Assembly: GCA_035472475.1 (NCBI GenBank)
Contig: DATIPA010000166.1
Coordinates: 1-12,674, forward strand
DNA length: 12,674 nucleotides
Reading direction: 5' to 3'
Origin: JAFAXD01 sp035472475
Lineage (GTDB): Bacteria > Pseudomonadota > Alphaproteobacteria > Rhizobiales > Xanthobacteraceae
The notes beneath the pieces are model-generated. The model searched no databases. It saw only the letters and a list, made by a program, of their open reading frames with translations, and was not told the origin of the DNA. The position numbers and the translations under genes are program-made. Below, piece after piece: positions 1 through 5,992 of the stretch (positions are counted from its first letter, which is position 1; every line of letters starts with the position of its first letter).

Positions 1-77
1 CATTTGCCGCAGCGCGTACACGCGTCGAGCATGGCGTCGACGCGCGCGGTCAGTCCAGCCTCGAATGTCTCGTCCAT
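1..77 (-). CDS. N-terminus of an iron-sulfur-binding protein (partial, runs off the left edge)
   Basis: An ATG at 77 on the minus strand opens a frame of 25 codons that reaches the window edge without a stop. The visible protein is acidic and helical-looking and ends in DACTRCGK; the two leftover bases (TG) are compatible with Cys as the next residue. That would give CxxCGKC, the start of a 4Fe-4S ferredoxin-type motif as found at the N-terminus of GlpC/heterodisulfide-reductase-like Fe-S proteins. It lies 78 bp downstream of the ridA-like gene on the same strand, so it may belong to the tail of the leftward operon. There is no strong Shine-Dalgarno sequence before the ATG. The start and Cys pattern are directly visible; the family assignment is inference from a very short fragment, and the electron-transfer role is unproven. 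Confidence 0.55.
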   Translation of the reverse strand, partial: MDETFEAGLTARVDAMLDACTRCGK

Positions 78-155
78 GGCGTTGCTACCGGCCAACGAGC
101 TCGTCGGCAAAGTATACGGCCGAGCGCCGGTCCGTCGACCCCTTTGGCTCGCCGA

Positions 156-545
156 TCAGCCCGCCACCGCGACCGCCTGGATCTCGATCATGATCGCCGG
201 GTCGGCAAATCCAGCCGCCGTGATGGCGGCGCTCGCCGGGAAGTCCGTGCCGAAAATCTAGGTGCGAATCTCCGTCATGCGGGTGGTGTAGCGGGCATCA
301 ATCAGGAACACCGTCATGGTCACGATGTCGCCAAGCTTCGCGCCCGCCTCGCCGAGAGTGCGCTCGATGTTGCGAAACGTCTGCCGGCACTGGGCTTCGA
401 AGTCGCCGGCGAGCGACTTGCCGGCGTCGTCGACCTGACCGGTATGGCCCGCGACCCATATGGTGCGGGCGGCACCTTCGGTAGCGACGGCCGGCGAGAA
501 CGCGCGGCGCTGCTGCCAGGTACCGCGAACGAATGACTTTTTCAT
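156..545 (-). pseudogene. RidA/YjgF-family protein with an in-frame amber stop
   Basis: The minus-strand frame encodes a Rid-family protein of about 129 residues, the usual size, but TAG at 260-258 interrupts it after about 95 codons. Before the stop it shows typical Rid features (AFSPAV, WVAGHTGQVD, QCRQTFRNIERTL, VTMTVFLIDARY). After the stop the same frame continues with IFGTDFPASAAITAAGF and ends in IEIQAVAVAG and TGA at 158-156, a proper Rid C-terminus. The interruption is therefore a single nonsense codon, not loss of the tail. I chose ATG at 545; an in-frame GTG at 554 is an alternative, and neither has a clear Shine-Dalgarno. Canonical RidA deaminates reactive enamine/imine intermediates using an Arg in a PAR motif; here that site reads PAS, so even a repaired protein would belong to a non-canonical Rid subgroup. 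It may be a recent pseudogene, a sequencing error, or a read-through gene. Confidence 0.75.
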
Positions 546-562
546 TGCTGCCACTTTCGTTG

Positions 563-611
563 GAGCGCGATCTTTTCCGAAAACCGGCGTCCACTTTTCG
601 GGATCATGCTC
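563..611. repeat. Rhizobiales-type palindromic intergenic repeat between livF and ridA
   Basis: This 49-bp element is an imperfect palindrome. The left end GAGCGCGATC matches the inverted right end GATCATGCTC at 8 of 10 positions, and inner blocks TTTTCCGAAAA and ACTTTTCGGG continue the symmetry. It closely resembles a very common intergenic palindrome in Bradyrhizobium and relatives, recalled from memory. Its right end abuts the stop codon of livF (611-613), so it sits at the 3' end of the transporter block. It could act as an mRNA 3' stabiliser or a weak terminator separating livF from ridA, but no T-run follows on the minus strand. Confidence 0.7.
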
Positions 612-1319
612 TAGTAAATCCCCAGATGCTGGTGCAGATCGACGCCGCTCGCCGACAAATCCGCCTTGCTTCCGGCGACCGCAACGCGTCCGCTGTTGAG
701 GATCACGATGTCGTCGGCGATATCGAACACGAGCTTGGCATTCTGCTCAACCAGCACGATCGACAGGCCCTCCTGCTTGAGCCGGCGAATGGTGGCCATC
801 ACTTCCGCCACGATCTGCGGCGCCAACCCCTCGGACGGTTCGTCCATCAATAGCACGCGCGGGTTTCCCATCAGGGCGCGGCCGATCGCCAGCATCTGCT
901 GTTCGCCGCCGGAGAGAAACCCCGCGACCTGGCGTTGGCGCTCCTTGAGGCGCGGGAACGTCGCATAGACCCGATCGAAACTCCACGCCGCCGCAACGGC
1001 GCGCCGCGGCTTGCGTTGCGCGACCGCGAGGTTCTCGTGCACGCTCAGGCTTCGAAAAATGCGCCGGCCCTGCGGAACGAGCGCCATGCCGCGCGCGGCG
1101 ATGATTTCGGGCGAGTTCCCGGTGACGTCGGCGCCGGCGATCGCGACCCGTCCGCCCCGTGGTTTGAGGAGCCCGACCGCGACATTCATCGATGTCGTCT
1201 TGCCCGCGCCGTTGCGGCCGAGCAGACCCAGCAGCCTCGCTTCCCCGAGCGCAAACGAGACCTGGTGCAGCACGTGGCTGTCGCCGTAGTAGGCCTCGAT
1301 GCGATCAAGCAGCAGCGCA

Positions 1320-1330
<11 letters not shown>
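611..1330 (-). CDS. livF: LivF-type ABC transporter ATPase, system 1 (TTG start)
   Basis: This 239-residue cytoplasmic ATPase is of the LivF class, which works as a pair with LivG to drive the HAAT importer. It has Walker A GRNGAGKTT (38-46), Q-loop VPQG (85-88), ABC signature LSGGEQQ (139-145), Walker B VLLMDEPSEGL with D163/E164, and the VEQN switch region typical of LivF in place of the usual His. Length is normal for the family. The start is TTG at 1330: no in-frame ATG lies nearby, and GGGAG is well placed at 1342-1338. The gene overlaps the livG 3' end by 11 bp, so translation is probably coupled. It is the last transporter gene of the leftward operon and ends directly at a palindromic repeat. 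The transported substrate is not deducible. Confidence 0.95.
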
Positions 1331-2053
<723 letters not shown>

Positions 2054-2057
<4 letters not shown>

Positions 2058-3031
2058 GACCCGGCCTCCTGCGCGGTCTTGGCCGGACGGCCCGACAACG
2101 TGGCGCGCAGCCAGCGCGCGAGCCGCACGCTGCCGGGGACAATGCCTTCAGGCATGAAGATGACGATCAGTACGAAGATCGCCCCGAGCAGAAAATTCCA
2201 GCGCGCTATGTAGGCGCTTGCGACGTTTTTCATGATGACGACCAGCGCGGCGCCGACGATCGGACCGAGCAGCGTCCCGGCGCCGCCCGAGATCACCATC
2301 AGCACCACCTCGGCCGACGCGGTCAGCGCCAGCGCCTGCGGGCTGATGAACTGATTGTAGTAGACGAACAGGATGCCCGCGATCGCGCTCAGCAGGCCCG
2401 AGAACAGGCACGCGCAGAAGCGGATCATCCAAACGTTGTAGCCGAGCGCGTTCATGCGGCGCGGCTGGTCGCGGGTACCGCGCAGGCTCGCGCCGAACGG
2501 CGAAGCAACGAACAGCGCCATGGCGCCGAGCGCGAGCAGAAACACGACCAGTGTCGCGTAGTACAGGCTCGTCGACGATGCGAGCGAGAAGCCAAACGGC
2601 GCGGGCCGGCTGGCAACGTTGAGCCCGTTGTCGCCGTTCGTGACACTGATCCAACGGTAGGTGAGTCCCCAGAGGATCTGGCCGAGCGCCAGGGTGATCA
2701 TCAGGAACCCGATGCCGGTTGCGCGCAACGCGGCGACGGCGAAGATCGCGGTCGCGGCCAGCGTGATCGCAATCGCCGCGACGACGGCGACAAGGTGTCC
2801 GGTTCCGGCGTCGACGAACCAAGCCACCGCATAAGCCGCGATGCCGAAAAGCCCCGCGTGTCCGAGCGAGACCAACCCGCCATAACCGAGCAGAACGTCC
2901 ATTGCCAGCGCGAACACCGCGTAAATGAGAATCTGAGTGGCGATGTTGATGTAGTAGCTGCCGGGTAGCCAATAGGGCGCCGCCGCCAAGACTGCCACTG
3001 TCAAAAGCAGTGCGATCCGGCGCGGCGTCAT
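2054..3031 (-). CDS. livM: LivM-type ABC transporter permease, system 1
   Basis: This 325-residue inner-membrane permease is of the LivM class. It begins with a hydrophobic helix (ALLLTVAVLAAAPYWLPG) and carries the LivM signature region GYGGLVSLGHAGLFGIAAYA at about residues 50-69. It also has the coupling-loop region LGYNVWMIRF and the C-terminal block ISGGAGTLLGPIVGAALV. Roughly eight to ten membrane segments are apparent. The ATG at 3031 overlaps the livH stop (TGA at 3030-3028) by 4 bp. The frame stays open well upstream, but that extension lies inside livH and is not likely to be translated. The last residues before the stop are a polar, Arg/Lys-containing cytoplasmic tail. It should form a heterodimer with LivH. 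Confidence 0.95.
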
Positions 3032-3891
3032 GGCGCCTGCCTGCCGAACAGGCCTTGCGGGCGGACAAGCAGCACCAGCACCATCGGGAGGAACAGAACA
3101 AAATACGCGAGCTCCGGCAGCAGCGCCTGGCCGTAATTGTAGAGAAAGCCGATGATGAAACTGCCAACCAGCGAGCCGAGCAGGCTGCCGGTGCCGCCCA
3201 GGATAACCACCACCAGGGCCAGTGGCAGCATGTCGAAATCGAGCCCCGGATAGACGGAGAGGATCGGAGCGCCGATCACGCCCGCGAACCCGGCGAGCGC
3301 AGCGCCCAGACAAAACACGATGGTGAACAGCCACGGGACCGGAATGCCGACGACACGCGCCATGTCGGGGTCGTCGACGCCGGCGCGGATCATCGCGCCC
3401 AAGCGCGTGCGATCAAGCAGAAGCCAGAGCGCGACTGCGATCACAACCGCGATCAGGATCACGGCCAGACGGTAGATCGGGAATATGAGGCCAAACCCGC
3501 GAACGGCGCCGACCAATCCGGGTGGCGTGGGAACCGTGATCGGATCGCCGGTAAACGCCATCAGGCAGGCGTCGGCGATCATGAACGCGATGCCGAGCGT
3601 CACCAGCACCTGCGCCAGCGAATTGCCGGCGAGCCGCCGGAGCAGCAGCCGCTCGATCAGGCCGCCGAACGCCGCAACCAGGAGCGCGCTCAGGATTGCG
3701 GCGAGCCAGAAATCGAGCTTGTACCAGACGACCAGACTAGCCCCGATGTAAGCGCCCAGCATGAACAGCGAGCCGTGCGTCAAATTGGGAATGCGCATCA
3801 GCCCGAAGATCAGCGAGAAGCCGGACGAGAGCAGGAACAACAGGCCGCCCAGCGTGATGCTGTTGACGGCCAGCACCAGCATGAGATTCAT
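3028..3891 (-). CDS. livH: LivH-type ABC transporter permease, system 1
   Basis: This 287-residue permease is of the LivH class and typical in length. The N-terminal helix (ITLGGLLFLLSSGFSLIFGL) is followed by the hallmark MRIPNLTHGSLFMLGAY region. Near the C-terminus are LGGTGSLLGSLVGSFIIG and the terminal VRPQGLFG motif found in most LivH proteins. The loop DRTRLGAMIRAGVDDPDMARVVGI contains the EAA-like contact site for the ATPases. ATG at 3891 is the only start that preserves the first membrane helix; the Shine-Dalgarno is weak. It lies 168 bp downstream of the binding-protein gene, with a palindromic repeat between them, and overlaps livM by 4 bp. Confidence 0.96.
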   Translation of the reverse strand: MNLMLVLAVNSITLGGLLFLLSSGFSLIFGLMRIPNLTHGSLFMLGAYIGASLVVWYKLDFWLAAILSALLVAAFGGLIERLLLRRLAGNSLAQVLVTLGIAFMIADACLMAFTGDPITVPTPPGLVGAVRGFGLIFPIYRLAVILIAVVIAVALWLLLDRTRLGAMIRAGVDDPDMARVVGIPVPWLFTIVFCLGAALAGFAGVIGAPILSVYPGLDFDMLPLALVVVILGGTGSLLGSLVGSFIIGFLYNYGQALLPELAYFVLFLPMVLVLLVRPQGLFGRQAP

Positions 3892-3932
3892 GGCAGGCGT
3901 CTTCTCGGCACGGTTCCGTCTCTCCCCTCGTC

Positions 3933-4020
3933 ATCGCCGGCTTGGCACGGCGATCTCGATTCGCGTGGCACCGCCGCGCCTCGATAAGCGAGATGGCCGG
4001 GACAAGCCCGGCCATGACCA
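3933..4020 (-). repeat. REP-like palindromic element between binding-protein gene and livH
   Basis: Two hairpins lie side by side. One is ATCGCCG/CGGCGAT (3933-3939 with 3948-3954, 8-nt loop). The other is ATGGCCGGG/CCCGGCCAT (3993-4001 with 4007-4015, 5-nt loop), and ATCTCG/CGAGAT (3953-3958 with 3989-3994) could join them. On the minus strand the second hairpin reads GGCCGGGCTTGTCCCGGCC within a 29-bp block (3992-4020) that is identical to 8483-8511 in the other operon. It is the type of repeat that gives spurious 'MAGLVPAI' reading frames in Rhizobiales. Its place after a binding-protein gene recalls the E. coli malE-malF REP, which stabilises upstream mRNA; that role here is inference. 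Confidence 0.75.
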
Positions 4021-4059
4021 ATTCAGGCCTTTGGTTTCCAAACCGATGGAATCCGCTTA

Positions 4060-5301
4060 TCAGCTCTTGAGCGGCGGATAGTCGCGCGAATACACCGGCT
4101 GCGCCAGGAACCACTTCGGATCGTAGGTCCAGAACTGTGTCACTTTCGGATAGATTTTCACCGTCGTGTTGACCATCTTGCCGTTCTTTTTGACCACCCG
4201 ACGGATGAAGACATTCGTGATGACGTTGCCGTAGTCGTCGAAACTGATCGCACCGCGCGGCGTGTCGGTGAGGGAGACTGACCGCACTGCCTTGATGAAC
4301 GCTTCCGGGTCATCGGACTTGCCGCCGGTCTTTTGCAGTGCCGCCTCTAGAATCTGGCCGTTCACGTAGTAGGCAGCCGAGTAGAAGCCGATCGGAACAT
4401 CCTCGCCGTAGTATTTGCGGATGGAGGCGAGGAAACTCTTGTTGGCCGGCGTGTCGTAGTCGAGCGAATAGGGGATTGCATTCATGATGCCGTCCGCTTC
4501 GTCACCGAAGCTGCGCGTGATGATGTCGTCGGCGAAGGTCAAGCCGCCGACTAACGGCGCCGAACCGCCGAGGTCCTTATATTGTTTGACGAACTTGAGC
4601 GGATTGGACCCGGTCAAGCCGTTGCAGACGACGTCACAGTCCGCGATCTGCGAGATATAGGGCGTGTAATCGGGCGTGTTGAGCGGCGACCACAGCTTTT
4701 TCACGACGCGGCCGCCGAGCTCATCGAACGGACGCTGGAATCCGCCAACCTGCTCGTAGCCGAACGCAAAATCGTCCATCATGGTGATGGCACGTTTGAC
4801 CTTCATCTCCTTGAACGCATAGTCGGCCATCGGATAGAGACACTGCGCGGCGCTGGACGTAGTCCGCACAATGAACGGGTTGGCCTTGCGCTGGGTGACG
4901 TCCTCGGCGCCGTTGTAGGCGAACGTCGGCATCTTGTGCTGCGCTAGATAATCAACGATGGCCAGGTGCTCGAAAGCGGCGAACGGCCCCATGATCATGT
5001 CGACTTTGTCGCGCTCGACAAGTTCGATCGCCTTGGTCTTGGCGCCGGCCGGGTTGCCCCCGGTGTCGGCGATGATGAGCTCGATCTTGCGTCCGCCGAC
5101 CTTGTAATCCTTCTCCTTGAGAAAGGTCGTGATGCCCTCCTCGTTATGGATGCCGCCCGCAGCCAGGACGCCCGTTTTGGGCGTCAGCACACCGACTTTC
5201 ATCGGCGCATTCTGGGCGATTGACGGCATCGGAAACGCCGCCGCGCCTGTGGCCGCGACGGTACCTGCCATGAATTTTCGACGATTGAGTCGCAAGACCA
5301 T
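4060..5301 (-). CDS. Periplasmic substrate-binding protein of HAAT ABC transporter, system 1 (Tat-type signal)
   Basis: The 413-residue product is a Leu/Ile/Val-type (Peripla_BP_6) solute-binding protein. The N-terminus NRRKFMAGTVAATGAAAF resembles a twin-arginine signal, with probable cleavage near residue 29-31 (PSIA/QN). The mature domain opens with MKVGVLTPKTGVLAAGG and continues with GGRKIELIIADTGGNPAGA and IMGPFAAFEHLA, as expected for the fold. ATG at 5301 is chosen because a strong AGGGAG Shine-Dalgarno lies at 5313-5308 and the signal peptide begins right there. The frame is open a further 97 codons upstream, but that stretch has no signal-like character and crosses the divergent promoter region. 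Three internal Cys residues are present. The ligand is not evident; this family also binds amides, urea and aromatic acids, so leucine should not be assumed. Confidence 0.93.
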   Translation of the reverse strand: MVLRLNRRKFMAGTVAATGAAAFPMPSIAQNAPMKVGVLTPKTGVLAAGGIHNEEGITTFLKEKDYKVGGRKIELIIADTGGNPAGAKTKAIELVERDKVDMIMGPFAAFEHLAIVDYLAQHKMPTFAYNGAEDVTQRKANPFIVRTTSSAAQCLYPMADYAFKEMKVKRAITMMDDFAFGYEQVGGFQRPFDELGGRVVKKLWSPLNTPDYTPYISQIADCDVVCNGLTGSNPLKFVKQYKDLGGSAPLVGGLTFADDIITRSFGDEADGIMNAIPYSLDYDTPANKSFLASIRKYYGEDVPIGFYSAAYYVNGQILEAALQKTGGKSDDPEAFIKAVRSVSLTDTPRGAISFDDYGNVITNVFIRRVVKKNGKMVNTTVKIYPKVTQFWTYDPKWFLAQPVYSRDYPPLKS

Positions 5302-5307
5302 TTGTTT

Positions 5308-5315
5308 CTCCCTCT
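5308..5315 (-). promoter_or_regulatory. Ribosome binding site fixing the start of the system 1 binding protein
   Basis: AGAGGGAG on the minus strand lies 6 nt before the ATG at 5301. It decides the start against a frame open for another 97 codons. Confidence 0.75.
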
Positions 5316-5317
5316 GG

Positions 5318-5334
5318 GGCGGCGTTGTGCCGCC
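5318..5334 (-). other. GC hairpin in the leader of the system 1 binding-protein mRNA
   Basis: GGCGGC at 5318-5323 pairs perfectly with GCCGCC at 5329-5334 around a 5-nt loop. In the leftward transcript it ends 2 nt before the Shine-Dalgarno sequence. It may influence ribosome access or simply be chance in GC-rich DNA. It is not followed by a U-tract, so it is not a canonical intrinsic terminator. Confidence 0.35.
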
Positions 5335-5402
5335 TGTCGGCTGCCGGTTTATGCCGATCTGCGTAGCTGACGCGGCACTCTTCCGGGTTGTGCGTGCCGT
5401 CG

Positions 5403-5431
5403 TTGCCCTTGTGGCGATTACAATATGTAAT
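5403..5431 (+). promoter_or_regulatory. Predicted sigma70-type promoter for the rightward operon
   Basis: A -35-like TTGCCC (5403-5408) and a -10-like TGTAAT (5426-5431) are separated by 17 bp, matching the consensus at 4/6 and 5/6 positions. Transcription would start near 5438, giving a leader of about 60 nt before the ATG at 5497. The -10 box is the right arm of a 15-bp inverted repeat. This is a visual prediction only. Confidence 0.5.
5417..5431. promoter_or_regulatory. 15-bp inverted repeat, candidate operator
   Basis: ATTACAATATGTAAT is a perfect inverted repeat: 6-bp arms ATTACA and TGTAAT with ATA between. It stands out as an AT-rich island in GC-rich DNA, midway between the divergent genes. 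Such a short symmetric site would suit a dimeric helix-turn-helix regulator (GntR-type, for example). No regulator gene is visible in this window. Confidence 0.5.
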
Positions 5432-5445
5432 GAGGTCGACCACAA
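5417..5445 (-). promoter_or_regulatory. Predicted sigma70-type promoter for the leftward operon
   Basis: On the minus strand a -35-like TTGTGG (5445-5440, 3/6) and a -10-like TGTAAT (5422-5417, 5/6) are spaced by 17 bp. The start would be near 5410, giving a leader of about 110 nt before the binding-protein ATG at 5301. The -10 is the left arm of the inverted repeat, so this promoter and the rightward one occupy the same DNA. The -35 match is poor, which lowers confidence. Confidence 0.4.
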
Positions 5446-5496
5446 GCGGATATTTGACCCAGTTGGCGGCGAGAGCCCGCGGCAGAACGAGGCATC

Positions 5497-5970
5497 ATGA
5501 TCGGGCGCGTTTGTGGTCGGCTGGGAGTAGCGCTTGTTGCAGCGGCACTTGCCGGTTCGCTGGCGGCCGCGCAGACCGACGATCAGGCGCAAGCCGACAT
5601 CCGCGCAGCCTTGATGAAATGGACCGCGGATTTCAATGCCCGTAACCTGGGTGAGGTGTGCGATCTGTTCGCGCCCGATCTGCGCTACGATTACCAGGGA
5701 TTTCCTGAGCGCGGCTTTGACGATATCTGCAAGCTTCTACGCCAGTCGCTCGCCGATTCGCGCAAGCGTTACAGCTACGCGCCTCCGGCCATCACGGACA
5801 TTCTGGTATCCGGCGATCTCGCGGTCGTGCGCCTGACGTGGACGCTCACGGTGAAAGGCGACGCAATGGCGCAAGACGTCACCACCCAGGAACCGGGCAT
5901 CGACATCTTTCGCAAGCAGCCGGATGGACGCTGGCAGATCATCCGCTTCATCGCGTACACCGCGTCCTGA
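5497..5970 (+). CDS. Exported SnoaL/NTF2-like (DUF4440-type) small protein
   Basis: This 157-residue protein has a Sec signal peptide: Arg-containing start, hydrophobic VALVAAALAGSLAAA, and probable cleavage after residue 25 (AAA/QT). The mature part looks like the cone-shaped NTF2/SnoaL fold. A first helix is IRAALMKWTADFNARNLGEVCDLF, followed by APDLRYDYQGFPERGFDDICKLL, a beta-rich region ITDILVSGDLAVVRLTWTLTV, and a closing strand DGRWQIIRFIAYT. Members may be enzymes (isomerases, lyases) or simple binding domains, and no catalytic set is recognisable here. GAGG lies 4 nt before the ATG. It is the first gene of the rightward unit, 22 bp before the methyltransferase gene, so the two are probably co-transcribed. 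A periplasmic role linked to the imported compound is inference. Confidence 0.85.
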   Translation: MIGRVCGRLGVALVAAALAGSLAAAQTDDQAQADIRAALMKWTADFNARNLGEVCDLFAPDLRYDYQGFPERGFDDICKLLRQSLADSRKRYSYAPPAITDILVSGDLAVVRLTWTLTVKGDAMAQDVTTQEPGIDIFRKQPDGRWQIIRFIAYTAS

Positions 5971-5980
5971 CGCAACCATC

Positions 5981-5988
5981 GGGGAGGA
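5981..5988 (+). promoter_or_regulatory. Ribosome binding site fixing the methyltransferase start
   Basis: GGGGAGGA lies 4 nt before ATG at 5993. The frame is open back to 5924, but that part overlaps the SnoaL-like gene and is rejected in favour of this site. Confidence 0.8.
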
Positions 5989-5992
5989 CAAC

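Noticed and set aside
4..261. 85-codon plus-strand frame at the left edge
   Set aside because: It is antisense to the Fe-S protein start and to the Rid C-terminus, which have recognisable motifs; it shows none.
3010..3987. A 325-codon plus-strand frame opposite livH
   Set aside because: It is nearly all Gln, Arg, Glu, Asp and His, the complement of a hydrophobic membrane protein; no domain or plausible start context.
3933..4020. Possible CRISPR-like or transposon-end repeats
   Set aside because: There are only two dispersed copies of the 29-bp block, no regular spacers, no transposase and no target duplications; a REP-type palindrome fits better.
3737..4114. 125-codon minus-strand frame in the gap between binding-protein gene and livH
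   Set aside because: It also contains the repeat-derived MAGLVPAI peptide and overlaps the ends of both real genes in another frame.
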